The position numbers and the translations under genes were made by a program. The notes under the pieces were generated by a model. The model ran no database searches, was not told the origin of the DNA, and saw only the letters and a list, made by a program, of their open reading frames with translations. 64,000 bases of DNA, taken from assembly GCF_025717605.1 (NCBI RefSeq), contig NZ_JAJIRQ010000001.1, positions 709,716 through 773,715 of the forward strand, read 5' to 3'. This document shows positions 35,633-44,472 of the stretch, one piece after another (position 1 is the stretch's first letter; the number at the start of each line of letters is the position of its first letter). The DNA comes from Paucibacter sp. TC2R-5. Lineage in GTDB: Bacteria > Pseudomonadota > Gammaproteobacteria > Burkholderiales > Burkholderiaceae_C.

Positions 35633-36430
35633 ATGACAACTGTGTTCACCGACGCCAGTGCCCAAACCATCTCTACCGCCGTGCCTCATGCGGTGCGCAC
35701 AGCGACGGTGCGCGACGATCTGGTCGGCTGGGTGATGGCTGGCCATAAGCGGCTGGTGACGCCGGCCGGTGAAGTTGGCTTTGCGGCTGGCAGGGTGTTT
35801 GTGATCCCACGCCTGACGCAATGGGACATGGTCAATGAACCCCGGCCGGGCGGTCGCTATGAGGCGCGCCTGATTGCGTTTGCGCCGGCGCTGATCGAGC
35901 GCTTTCACGAGCAGTTCGGCCAGTTTGCCGGCATGCCGCCGGTGCAAGGCTGTGCCAGCTCTGCCGCCGATGAGGAATTCACCGCGATCTTTGGTCTTGC
36001 CATGTCGGCGCTCTTGTCTTCGCGATCCGACGGCAAGTCTTCAGCCGCCGTTTGTGAGCACCGGGCGCTTGGCGTCTTGCTCTTGCTGGCGGAACGCGGC
36101 CTGGTGTTCTCGGCCACCCGCGAGTTGGCTTGGGGTGACCGGGTCCGTCGTTTGGTTGGTCAGCGGCCGCAGGCGAATTGGTCATTGAACGAGGTGGCGG
36201 CAGCCTTCCACCTGAGCGCCAGCACCTTGCAGCGTCGCCTGGCCGACGAGTTGCTGACCTTCAGCCATTGCATTCGCGAGGTTCGATTGGAGACCGCGAT
36301 GGCCTTGCTGCAAGATTCGGCGCTGCAGGTTTCCGAGGTCGCGGCTCGTTGTGGCTACGACTCCCACAGCCGGTTTTCGGCCGCGTTTCGTGAGCGCTTC
36401 GGGTTTACGCCGTCCCATCTGCGGCCTTGA
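35633..36430 (+). CDS. AraC-family transcriptional regulator
   Basis: 265-aa regulator with a variable N-terminal sensing domain and a C-terminal double helix-turn-helix. Helix one is NWSLNEVAAAFHLSASTLQRRLADE and helix two DSALQVSEVAARCGYDSHSRFSAAFRERFGFTPSHLRP, the latter matching the AraC consensus closely. It starts 12 bp after the DHH gene, so the two may be co-transcribed. The next gene (PEBP protein) is 112 bp downstream and could be a target; that is only position-based. Confidence 0.88.
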   Translation: MTTVFTDASAQTISTAVPHAVRTATVRDDLVGWVMAGHKRLVTPAGEVGFAAGRVFVIPRLTQWDMVNEPRPGGRYEARLIAFAPALIERFHEQFGQFAGMPPVQGCASSAADEEFTAIFGLAMSALLSSRSDGKSSAAVCEHRALGVLLLLAERGLVFSATRELAWGDRVRRLVGQRPQANWSLNEVAAAFHLSASTLQRRLADELLTFSHCIREVRLETAMALLQDSALQVSEVAARCGYDSHSRFSAAFRERFGFTPSHLRP

Positions 36431-36542
36431 TCGAGTGGCCAAATTTGCAAGCTTGCGCTATGGCGCACAGCAATTGAGGCCTGCGGGCTAGGGCTAGGCG
36501 GCATGTCGGCGCACCATAGCGCTTCTGCCAATTTTTGAAAGT

Positions 36543-37109
36543 ATGACGATGAAAAGCATCCTCCTGGCCAGCGCACTGATCGGCGCCTCCTCCCTCATTC
36601 ACGCCGCCGGCTTCCAACTCAGCAGCCCCGAGATCAAGGCCGGCAGCGTGATGGACCAGAAGTTCGAGTTCAACGGCTTTGGGTGCTCGGGCGAGAACAA
36701 GTCGCCCGCGCTGCAATGGAGCGGCGCACCCGCCGGCACCAAGTCTTTTGCCGTGACGGTGTATGACCCCGACGCACCCACCGGCTCGGGCTGGTGGCAT
36801 TGGTCGGTCATCAATCTGCCGGCCGAAACCACCTCGCTGGCGGCCGACGCCGGTCTGGTCGGCGGGGCCAATCTGCCCAAGGGCGCCAGCCATGTGCGGA
36901 TTGACTATGGCGTAGCCGCCTGGGGCGGCACCTGCCCGCCGCAAGGTGATAAGCCGCACCGCTACATCTTCACCGTGCATGCGCTCAAGACCGAGAAGCT
37001 GGAGATCCCGGCCGACGCCACCGCCGCATTGGCCGGCTACATGATCAACGCCAACGCGCTGGGCAAGGCCAGCTTCACGGCCCACTACGGGCGCCCCAAG
37101 GCGCAGTGA
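36543..37109 (+). CDS. Exported YbhB/YbcL-type (PEBP/Raf kinase inhibitor-like) protein
   Basis: Phosphatidylethanolamine-binding-protein-like fold, here with a signal peptide (MTMKSILLASALIGASSLIHAAG). Family landmarks are FGCSGENKSPALQWSGAPAGTKSFAV, the anion-binding YDPDAPTGSGWWHW and INLPAETTSL, and GGTCPPQGDKPHRYIFTVHAL near the C-terminus. 188 aa. The bacterial role is not established. It stands alone between the AraC gene and the two-component locus. Confidence 0.92.
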   Translation: MTMKSILLASALIGASSLIHAAGFQLSSPEIKAGSVMDQKFEFNGFGCSGENKSPALQWSGAPAGTKSFAVTVYDPDAPTGSGWWHWSVINLPAETTSLAADAGLVGGANLPKGASHVRIDYGVAAWGGTCPPQGDKPHRYIFTVHALKTEKLEIPADATAALAGYMINANALGKASFTAHYGRPKAQ

Positions 37110-37299
37110 ATCTGGCGCCGGGAGCCTGCCGAAGTCAGCTGACTTAATCCCCATTTCGTCGGCGCCCGGCCGGGCCGGTCGCTAGGGGCTACGCCGCGGG
37201 GCTTGGCCGCTCGACAATGAGCGCAGGAGGGCGAGCAGGCTTGGCATCGGTCAAGCCATTGCTCGCTCGCACAATGAATCTTTGCCTTGCCCTGCCTCG

Positions 37300-38421
37300 A
37301 TGAAAAAAGCCTTTCTGTCGGTCTTCAATTTGCGCGTGATCGCTGCCATGCTGGCGTTGAGCGTGCTCTTGTCCTTGGCGCGGGCGCTGACTTGGTACGA
37401 AGGCGAAGGCGCGGACGCAGGCGCGCGGCAATGGCTGCTCATGGTCGCCTCTTATGCGGGCCTGGCGCTGTTGCCGGGCGTGCTCATTTTGCTGAGCGCC
37501 GCCTGCGCCGAGGCCGTCTTGGCTGCTTGGCGCAAGCAGCATGCCATCGGGCCACGAGGCGAATGGTTGCTACGTGTGGGGCTGGTGGTGTCGGGTCTTG
37601 CTTTTGCCATGCTGCTGCGCTTTGCCTGGGTCAACTACAAGGCCCCTGAGGTGCCGATTTATTGGGGCTTTTTCTTGACGCGCTTGGCGCTCTACAGCTT
37701 GTTGGGCTGCATGGCTTATGCGGTGCTGATCTCGCGCATGAAAGACCGGCAGCTCCAAGAGAGCTTGGCTGCGGCCCGGCGGCAGAGCGAAGCCTTGCGC
37801 ACGCAGCATATGGAAGCGCAGATGGTGGCCTTGAACGCGCAGATCGAGCCACATTTTCTTTTCAACACCTTGGCGACCACCCGCCGCTTGTACGCCACGA
37901 CGCCCGATCGGGGGCGCGACATGCTGGGCAGCTTGATCGCCTATTTGCACGCGGCCCTGCCCGGCATGCGCGAGCAAATGTCGACCTTGGGGCAGGAGTT
38001 GGAGTTGCTGCGCAACTACCTGCACATCCTGCAGATGCGCATGGGCGAGCGGCTGAGCTTTGAGATCAAAGCCGACCCCGGCTTGCTGGGCCTGCGCCTG
38101 CCGCCCTTGATTCTGGCCACCTTGGTGGAGAACGCCATCAAGCATGGGCTCGGGCCGCTGACCGAAGGTGGGCATTTACAAATCACCGCTCAAAAAGTGC
38201 TCGGCTCCGATCTCAGCGAAGCGGTCTTGGAAGTGCGTGACAACGGGGCCGGCTTCGGCAGCAACTCCGGCAGCGGCGGCAGCGGCGTCGGTCTGGCCAA
38301 CACCAGGGCCAGATTGCTGGCCTGTTTTGGCCCGAACGCCAAATTGGAACTGGAAGCGCTGCAGCCCAGAGGTGTGCTGGCGCGGATTCGTCTGCCATTG
38401 CCGCCGGGGGACGCGCGTTGA
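37300..38421 (+). CDS. LytS/YehU-type sensor histidine kinase
   Basis: Membrane histidine kinase of the LytS class. About four membrane helices lie in the first ~150 residues, followed by a short coiled segment. The phospho-accepting His is in NAQIEPHFLFNTLATTRR (His185). The ATP-binding domain has LVENAIKHG (N box) and DNGAGFG (G1), then GVGLANTRARL (G2). 373 aa. The ATG at 37300 is preferred over one six codons upstream because MKKAFLSVFNLRV gives a standard N-terminus. First of three linked genes; its stop overlaps the next TTG start (TTGA). Confidence 0.9.
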   Translation: MKKAFLSVFNLRVIAAMLALSVLLSLARALTWYEGEGADAGARQWLLMVASYAGLALLPGVLILLSAACAEAVLAAWRKQHAIGPRGEWLLRVGLVVSGLAFAMLLRFAWVNYKAPEVPIYWGFFLTRLALYSLLGCMAYAVLISRMKDRQLQESLAAARRQSEALRTQHMEAQMVALNAQIEPHFLFNTLATTRRLYATTPDRGRDMLGSLIAYLHAALPGMREQMSTLGQELELLRNYLHILQMRMGERLSFEIKADPGLLGLRLPPLILATLVENAIKHGLGPLTEGGHLQITAQKVLGSDLSEAVLEVRDNGAGFGSNSGSGGSGVGLANTRARLLACFGPNAKLELEALQPRGVLARIRLPLPPGDAR

Positions 38422-39158
38422 GCCCGTCCTTGGCCTTGTCCTTGGCGGTGGCTCATCTGCTCAGCAGTTGGCGCTCCTTGCGTCGCCGTGAGTTGGCTTG
38501 CGCGGTGTTGGTGGCGCTCTACCTGGGGGCCGAGGGTTTGGACCGCGTGGTTGACTTTGCGCCGGTCGCCCAGCCTTGGGCTCCGCTGGCCCTCGCCACG
38601 GTGCAGCTTTTGTTTCAAGCGCTGGTTTTTTTATTGTGTTGGTTGCCGGCCGATCGCAGCGAATCTGCTGACCCGGCTGTTCGCACCCGACGTCTGGTCT
38701 TGGCGGTAGTGGTCGGGGCCGGCGCTGCGGCGTTTCTGTCATACCTGGTTTTTTCGCTGCTGCTGCCTTTGCTGCTGGACCCCGCTGCTTTGCGATTGGC
38801 CTGCGGGGACTGCCGGGCTCAAAGCCCCTTGCATAAATCCTGGCTCAATGTGCTGGGCGCGGCCTTGAACGTCTTGGTCGTGGGCGGCTTGGTGGTGGCG
38901 CTGGCCGAGATGCGCGCGCGCCGCCGAGACAAGGATTTGGCGCTGCAGCGCTTGTTGGGTGAGCAGAGTCGTTACGCCGAGGAGGCGATGGCCGCACGGC
39001 TTCGCGCCAAGATTGCCCAAGTTGACCCGCAGCAGCTGTTTGATTCGCTGCTGTCGATTGAACAAGCTTACGCCCAAGGGCAGCCCCAAGCGCCGGCGCA
39101 ATTGGATCGCTTGATTGCGCGCTTGCGCCGCGCCATGAGCGCTGGCCGGCAAGCTTGA
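38418..39158 (+). CDS. Degenerate LytS-like membrane protein lacking the phospho-acceptor His
   Basis: 246-aa membrane protein between a kinase and its regulator. Four hydrophobic segments fill the first ~175 residues, with a CGDC motif between the third and fourth. The end aligns with the H-box of the upstream kinase: NAQIEPHFLFNTL corresponds to IAQVDPQQLFDSL, so the His is Gln (residue 205). The sequence stops soon after, with no ATP-binding domain. It therefore cannot be a working kinase but keeps the shape of the dimerisation/H-box region. Start is TTG overlapping the preceding stop by 4 bp; this coupling and the intact frame argue for a functional gene and not a decaying one. Confidence 0.72.
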   Translation: MSPSLALSLAVAHLLSSWRSLRRRELACAVLVALYLGAEGLDRVVDFAPVAQPWAPLALATVQLLFQALVFLLCWLPADRSESADPAVRTRRLVLAVVVGAGAAAFLSYLVFSLLLPLLLDPAALRLACGDCRAQSPLHKSWLNVLGAALNVLVVGGLVVALAEMRARRRDKDLALQRLLGEQSRYAEEAMAARLRAKIAQVDPQQLFDSLLSIEQAYAQGQPQAPAQLDRLIARLRRAMSAGRQA

Positions 39159-39183
39159 GCCGCAGCTCTGATGGAGATGATTG

Positions 39184-39990
39184 ATGAGTAGAACCTACAC
39201 CGCCGTGGTGGCCGAAGACGAGGCCACGCTCAGGCAGGAATTGATCGAGGCTTTGGGCCAGGTCTGGCCCGAGCTGTGCATTTTGGGCGAGGCCGCCGAC
39301 GGCATCGCGGCGCTGCGGTTGGTCGCCGAACATCGGCCTGATGTGGTGTTTTTGGACATTCAGATGCCGGGCGCCACCGGGCTGGAAGTCGCCGCTCAGC
39401 TAGCAGGGCAGGGACGCTCGCATATTGTTTTTGCAACGGCTTACGACCAATACGCGATCGAGGCCTTTGATGCCGGCGCAGTCGACTATTTGCTCAAACC
39501 CTTGTCGGTGCCGCGCCTGTTCACCACCATCCGCCGCCTCAAAGAGCGGCTGCAAGGGCCGCCTGCGGATATCGGGAACCTGTTGAAGCAACTGTCGCGA
39601 GAGCCGCTTGAGGCAGAAGAGCGGAACTCGCCATCGAGTCCGCAGCCTGGAGCGCAAGCGCGTGCGCCGCTGCGCTGGATCAATGCCTCGGTCGGGCAGA
39701 CGCTCAGGCTGCTGACCGTTGACGAGATCTTGTACTTTCAGGCCGACACCAAATACACCCGTGTGGTGACCCGTGACGCCGAGGCCTTGATTCGCAAGCC
39801 GCTCAAAGAACTGGCGGAGGAGCTCGATGCCCATCAGTTCTGGCAAATCCATCGCTCGACGCTGGTCAATGTGGCGGCCATCGCCGGCGCCAGCCGAGAC
39901 TTCCGCGGGCGCTTGCAATTGAAGCTGAAAGATAAGCCCGAGTCGCTGCTGGTGGCCGAGAGCTATACGCATCTGTTCAAGCAGATGTGA
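39184..39990 (+). CDS. LytTR-type response regulator
   Basis: 268-aa transcriptional response regulator. The receiver domain has acidic residues EDE at 11-13, phospho-acceptor Asp58 in VVFLDIQMPG, the Thr in FATAYDQYAIEAF and Lys in DYLLKPLS. After a ~30-residue linker rich in Ser/Pro comes a LytTR DNA-binding domain (ASVGQTLRLLTVDEILYFQAD, FWQIHRSTLVNVAAI). It follows the degenerate kinase by 25 bp with GGAGATGA upstream of the ATG. Together with the LytS-type kinase it forms a membrane-signal system whose target is unknown. Confidence 0.92.
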   Translation: MSRTYTAVVAEDEATLRQELIEALGQVWPELCILGEAADGIAALRLVAEHRPDVVFLDIQMPGATGLEVAAQLAGQGRSHIVFATAYDQYAIEAFDAGAVDYLLKPLSVPRLFTTIRRLKERLQGPPADIGNLLKQLSREPLEAEERNSPSSPQPGAQARAPLRWINASVGQTLRLLTVDEILYFQADTKYTRVVTRDAEALIRKPLKELAEELDAHQFWQIHRSTLVNVAAIAGASRDFRGRLQLKLKDKPESLLVAESYTHLFKQM

Positions 39991-40009
39991 GTGCGGCTCA
40001 AGCGCAGCT

Positions 40010-40732
40010 TTAAGCGCAGACTTGCGGCTCCAACATCCTGCCCGCAGACAAGCTGATCTGGCGCCCGCAGCGCGCCGCCAGCCCCTGGTCATGCGTGACC
40101 ATCACCAGCGTGGAGCGATGCTCGCGGGTCAGGTCGAACATCAATTGCATCACGGCTGTTCCGGTGGCGGCATCCAGGCTGCCGGTCGGCTCATCGGCCA
40201 TTAACAGCGCCGGTGCGGTGACAAAAGCGCGCGCCAGTGCGACCCGCTGCTGCTCCCCGCCCGACAGGTATTTAGGGTAGTGGCGCAGCCGGGCTGCCAG
40301 ACCCACCCGGTCCAGCATCGCGCGCGCCTTCTCTCGAGCTGACTTGTCGCCGCGCAGTTCCAGCGGCAGCGACACGTTCTCCTGCGCGTTGAGATGCGGC
40401 AAGAGCTGGAAGGACTGAAACACGAAGCCGAGCTTGTGCTTGCGCAGAATCGCCCGGCCGTCTTCATCCAGAGCAAAGATGTCCTGACCCTCCAGCCAGA
40501 CGCTGCCTTGGCTGGGGCTGTCCAGGCCGGCCAACAGGCCCAGCAAGGTGGACTTGCCGGAGCCCGACGCCCCGAGCAAGGCCAATGTTTCGCCCTTTTG
40601 CACCTCGAATGAGATGTCTTGCAGAATCGTCAGCGCGCCACCGGCATCGGGGACTTGTTTGCCTAGATTTTTGACGCTGATGGCCGCAGGCTGCGCTGTC
40701 GCCGGCAGGGCATCTGTGTTCGAGTTGTTCAT
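40010..40732 (-). CDS. ABC transporter ATP-binding protein (YbbA/LolD-like)
   Basis: 240-aa ATPase with Walker A LLGASGSGKSTLLG, Q-loop FVFQSFQLLP, signature LSGGEQQRVALARA, Walker B LLMADEPTGSLD and a switch His in MVTHDQGLA. This is the MacB/LolD/YbbA type that works with FtsX-like permeases. The permease gene lies 30 bp upstream (40763-43285), forming a two-gene operon. Probable function is extraction or export of a lipid, lipoprotein or hydrophobic compound. Confidence 0.9.
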   Translation of the reverse strand: MNNSNTDALPATAQPAAISVKNLGKQVPDAGGALTILQDISFEVQKGETLALLGASGSGKSTLLGLLAGLDSPSQGSVWLEGQDIFALDEDGRAILRKHKLGFVFQSFQLLPHLNAQENVSLPLELRGDKSAREKARAMLDRVGLAARLRHYPKYLSGGEQQRVALARAFVTAPALLMADEPTGSLDAATGTAVMQLMFDLTREHRSTLVMVTHDQGLAARCGRQISLSAGRMLEPQVCA

Positions 40733-40762
40733 GTTAAGAGCCTGTAGATAAGGAGTTGCGGT

Positions 40763-43285
40763 CTAGACACCGCGCAAGCTGAGCAGCGGTGCTTGTGTGA
40801 GGATCTTGCGCAGGCCCAGCCAGCCGCCCAGCACCGCGCAAACGGCGCCCAGGACCAGGCCGGCCAGCCATAGTTGCGGCGAGAGGCTCCATGCGAGGTG
40901 GAAAACAAATTTGGCCAACGCCCAGTTGATGGCCGCAGCGCCGCTCGCGGCGAGCAGGCCGGCCAGGCCGCCCATCAGCAGGTATTCGAGCCACTGCGCG
41001 CTGCGCAACTGCTGGCGCGTGGCGCCCAGGGTTCGCAACAGGGCCGCTTCTTGCATGCGCTGGTCTTGCGAGCCGGCCAGCGCCGCATACAGCACCGCCA
41101 CGCCGGCAGCCAGCGTAAAGGCAAACAAGAACTCCACTGCTGCCGCGACCTGATCCAGCATCTCGCGCGCTTGCTGGAGCAGGGTGCCAAAGTCGAGCAC
41201 GCTGAGGTTGGGGAATTCGTGCAATAGCTCGGTGATCAACCGCTGCTCGCCGGCCGGCAAGAAGAAGTTCGTCAGATAGGTGCGCGGCAGATCGACGCTG
41301 CTGTCGGGCTTGAGCAAAAAGTCGAAGATCAGGCGCTGGAGCTGCACTTCGTCCTTGCGCAGGCTGGTGATGCTGGCGCTGTAAGTCTGACCGGCTAACG
41401 CGAAACTCAGGCGGTCACCCAGTTTCAGCCCCAGCCGCTTGGCAATTTGCTCGTCGACCGATACTTCGGCCTTGCTTGGCCCCTGCTGCGTTTGTTGAAG
41501 CTGGTGCCAATGACCATCCGTGATTTTGCTGTTCGGCGGCAGCCGGTCGGTGTCGGACAGATCGAACTCCCGCTCGGCCAGCGCCTGCGCCTTGGCGTCG
41601 CTGAACTTGATGTCGGCGATATTTTTGCCGTTGATTTGCGCCAAATGGCCGCGCATTTGGCTTTGCAACTCGGGCGAGCCGATGCTGGCCAGCTTGGCGC
41701 TGATCGGGGCAACTTGCTGCGGCATGATGTTGAAGATCACATGGTTGGGGGCGTCGGCCGGCGTGCTGTTTTGCCAGGACTTGATCAAGTCCTGGCGCAC
41801 CAGGGTCAAGAGCAGCAAGGCCATCAAACCGATGGCCAAGGCGACGATCTGGGTCACGGTGGCGGCCGGTCGGCGTTGCAGCGCGGTGACGGCGAAGCGC
41901 CAGGTGGGCAGGGTGGGGAAGGCCCCCGCTGTCAGCTTGAGCGCCCGCATGCTCAAGATCGCGGCGCCAGCGAAAAGCGCAAAGCCGAGCAGGAAGCCGA
42001 CGACGCTCAAACCGGCCAGACGCACATCGCCGGTCTGCCACAGCAGCAGGCCGACAAAGGCCAGCAGGCCCAGGCCGTAGCTGGCCAGGGTCAGCCCCTT
42101 CATCGGCAGCGGTTCTTGGCGCATCACGCTGACGAGCGGTACATGGCGCAGTTGCAGCAAAGGCGGTAGCGCAAAACCCAGCAGCAAGACCAGGCCGCTG
42201 GCCAGGCATTGCAAGGCCGGCAGCCAGCTTGCCGCGGGCAGCTCCTTGCCGAGCAGTTTTCCCAGCCATTCCAACAACACGAAATGGCCGGCGTAACCGA
42301 TGGCCACACCGGCCGCGCTGCCGAGCAGGCCGACCAGCAAGAACTCGATAAAGAAGACGGCGCCGAGCTGATTTTGCGTCAGGCCCAGCACGCGCAGCAT
42401 GGCGCTGGCGTTCAGGTGGCGCAGCATGAAGCGGCGCGCCGCCATCGCCACCGCCACCGCCGCCAACAGCGCCGAGAGCAGGCTCACCAAAGCTAGAAAT
42501 TGCTCGCCCCGTTGCAACACTTCGCCCAATTTCGCGCGGCTGGAGGCCAGCGAATCGACCTGCAGGTTCGTCTGTTTGCGCGCCTCGGCCTTGGCTTGCA
42601 GCTCGGTCTTGAACGCCTCCACCGACGCGGGCGCGCCGGCCAGCAAGAGGCGGTAAATCACCAGCGAGGCCGGCCCGATCAACTGGGTGGCGGCCAGATC
42701 GGCCTGGGCGATCATCACCCGGGGCGCGAACCTGCGCATGGCGCCGCTGCTGTCGGGCTCACTGCTGATGATGTGCGTGACCCGAAAAGTCTTGTCGCCG
42801 AGTTGCAGCGGCTCACCCAGCTTGAGCTTGAGCTCGCTCAACACCAGCTCGTCGACCCAGGCGCTGCCTGCTGAAGGCGTTGCGGGCGTGGCAAGGGATC
42901 GTTCTTCCTCTGGCTTCAAACGGATTTGGCCGCGCAGCGGGTAGCTGGCGCTGACCGCCTTGACCCCAACCAAATGCGAGCGGGTGTCGATTCCTTGGCC
43001 GGCCATGGCCACGCTGAGGGTTTCAATGGTTTGGGCCGTCTGCAGGCCGCGCTGCAGGGCGGCGGCCTGCCAATCGGGGCTGAGCGGCGTGTCGCTGGCG
43101 ACGCGCAAGTCGGCGGCCAGCATCTGGCCCGCGTCGCGGTCCATGCCGGCCCGGATGCGGTCGACAAAAAAGCTCACCGAAGCGATCGCAGCGACCGACA
43201 GCGTCAACGCGATCAACAGGAACTGCAACTCACCGGCGCGCCAATCGCGCAGCGTCATCGAGAGGGAAAACTTGGGGGTGTTCAT
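40763..43285 (-). CDS. Large FtsX-type ABC transporter permease (YbbP-like)
   Basis: 840-aa inner-membrane protein. Start at 43285 (MNTPKFSLSMTLRDWRAGEL) fits the YbbP-type N-terminus; the frame is open a further 26 codons. An N-terminal helix (FLLIALTLSVAAIASVSFF) is followed by a large periplasmic domain (~residues 45-245), then several helices (LVSLLSALLAAVAVAMAA; IEFLLVGLLGSAAGVAIGY; LLAFVGLLLWQ and more), a second periplasmic part and a final FtsX block ending PLLSLRGV. This is the long duplicated form paired with YbbA-type ATPases. Transport substrate is unknown. Confidence 0.9.
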   Translation of the reverse strand: MNTPKFSLSMTLRDWRAGELQFLLIALTLSVAAIASVSFFVDRIRAGMDRDAGQMLAADLRVASDTPLSPDWQAAALQRGLQTAQTIETLSVAMAGQGIDTRSHLVGVKAVSASYPLRGQIRLKPEEERSLATPATPSAGSAWVDELVLSELKLKLGEPLQLGDKTFRVTHIISSEPDSSGAMRRFAPRVMIAQADLAATQLIGPASLVIYRLLLAGAPASVEAFKTELQAKAEARKQTNLQVDSLASSRAKLGEVLQRGEQFLALVSLLSALLAAVAVAMAARRFMLRHLNASAMLRVLGLTQNQLGAVFFIEFLLVGLLGSAAGVAIGYAGHFVLLEWLGKLLGKELPAASWLPALQCLASGLVLLLGFALPPLLQLRHVPLVSVMRQEPLPMKGLTLASYGLGLLAFVGLLLWQTGDVRLAGLSVVGFLLGFALFAGAAILSMRALKLTAGAFPTLPTWRFAVTALQRRPAATVTQIVALAIGLMALLLLTLVRQDLIKSWQNSTPADAPNHVIFNIMPQQVAPISAKLASIGSPELQSQMRGHLAQINGKNIADIKFSDAKAQALAEREFDLSDTDRLPPNSKITDGHWHQLQQTQQGPSKAEVSVDEQIAKRLGLKLGDRLSFALAGQTYSASITSLRKDEVQLQRLIFDFLLKPDSSVDLPRTYLTNFFLPAGEQRLITELLHEFPNLSVLDFGTLLQQAREMLDQVAAAVEFLFAFTLAAGVAVLYAALAGSQDQRMQEAALLRTLGATRQQLRSAQWLEYLLMGGLAGLLAASGAAAINWALAKFVFHLAWSLSPQLWLAGLVLGAVCAVLGGWLGLRKILTQAPLLSLRGV

Positions 43286-43467
43286 GGGCCTCCACCGGAA
43301 CTGGGTGGCCCAATGTAGAAGGCCGGGCGGAGCCTGGCAGGGGGATTGCGACCAAGCACGCATTGCGTAGGACGAAATTGGCCAGGGCGGTCTGAAATTT
43401 ATCCACGCCCGAAACGCAAAGCCCTGTGCCAGGCGTTTTAGACGGCGCTGGTGGACAATCTCTCGCC

Positions 43468-43671
43468 ATGGATTTACCTCTTAATGCTCGAGATAGCGAC
43501 GCCATGCCCCAGCCGCCCTCAGCGGCGGACCTCGATGCCTGTTGCGGCAATGGCTGCGAGCCTTGCATCTTCGATTTGCACGACCTGGCCATGGACCAAT
43601 ACCGGCAGGACCTGCGCGCCTGGCGAGCTCGCCAGGCCGATGCCGGCCAGGACCTTCTAGCCAGGCCTTAG
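43468..43671 (+). CDS. Small Cys-rich oxidoreductase-like protein
   Basis: 67-aa protein with the compact pattern PPSAADLDACCGNGCEPCIFD..YRQDLRAWRARQA, close to the N-terminal domain of oxidoreductase-like proteins (PF09791 type). Four Cys in CCGNGCEPC could bind metal or be redox active. Start at 43468 is the ATG after GACAAT(N9); the ATG at 43504 would also keep the motif. It precedes the glutathione S-transferase gene by 27 bp, and the two are probably co-transcribed. Confidence 0.7.
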   Translation: MDLPLNARDSDAMPQPPSAADLDACCGNGCEPCIFDLHDLAMDQYRQDLRAWRARQADAGQDLLARP

Positions 43672-43698
43672 CCCACCGCAATCCAGAAAGCAGCCGCT

Positions 43699-44349
43699 AT
43701 GCCCATCACGCTTTACGACTGTGCCACCGCGCCCAGCCCCCGCCGCGCCCGCATCTTGCTGGCCGAAAAAGGCATTGCTCATGACACGGTCGAGATCGAC
43801 CTGCGCCGTGTCGAACAGATGGGTCAGGCCTACCGGCAGCTGAATCCGCAATGCACGGTGCCGGCGCTGCGCACCGGCGAGGGCCTGCTGCTGAGTGACA
43901 ACGCGGCCATCGCCGCCTATCTGGAAGCGCGTTTTCCGCAGCCGCCCTTGTTGGGCATCTCGCCCGAAGAGAAGGCCGAGATCGCCAGTTGGAATTGGCG
44001 CATCGAGTTCGAGGGGCTGCTGGCCATCGCCGAGGCACTGCGTAACAGCTCGCCCGCGATGGTCAACCGCGCGCTGCCCGGCCCGGTGGACTATGCGCAG
44101 ATTCCCGAGCTGGCCCAACGTGGTTTGGCAAGAGTGCAGCAGTTCTTCACTGTCTTGAACGAGCGCTTGCAAGGGCGCGACTTCATCGCCACCGATCGCT
44201 TCAGCTTGGCCGATATCACCGCAGTCGTGGCGGTGGATTTCGCGCGCGTGCTGCGCATCAAACCCGATGAGCGGAGCCATCCCGATCTGCACCGCTGGCG
44301 CTTGGCAATGGCGCAGCGGCCGACGATGGCGCTGCCGTCCAAGGCATAG
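43699..44349 (+). CDS. Glutathione S-transferase
   Basis: Soluble GST of about 216 aa. The thioredoxin-like N-domain begins ITLYDCATAPSPRRARILLAEKG, with the glutathione-binding loop at CTVPALRTGEGLLLSDNAAIAAYLE (the cis-Pro and Ser/Asp pair). The all-helical C-domain follows, including the N-capping FSLADITAVVAVDFA. The Ser in the first active-site loop (SPRR) suggests a Ser/Cys-type rather than Tyr-type GST. Substrate unknown. Confidence 0.9.
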   Translation: MPITLYDCATAPSPRRARILLAEKGIAHDTVEIDLRRVEQMGQAYRQLNPQCTVPALRTGEGLLLSDNAAIAAYLEARFPQPPLLGISPEEKAEIASWNWRIEFEGLLAIAEALRNSSPAMVNRALPGPVDYAQIPELAQRGLARVQQFFTVLNERLQGRDFIATDRFSLADITAVVAVDFARVLRIKPDERSHPDLHRWRLAMAQRPTMALPSKA

Positions 44350-44472
44350 CCAAGCCTATTTTTCGAACTTCAGCAAGTCGCTGGGCAGCACCTTGATAGC
44401 GCTCATGCATTCGCTTTTGGATTCGGTGAACCAGTGCGAGCATCAACGAACTGCTCCGCAAAAAGCAAAGCT

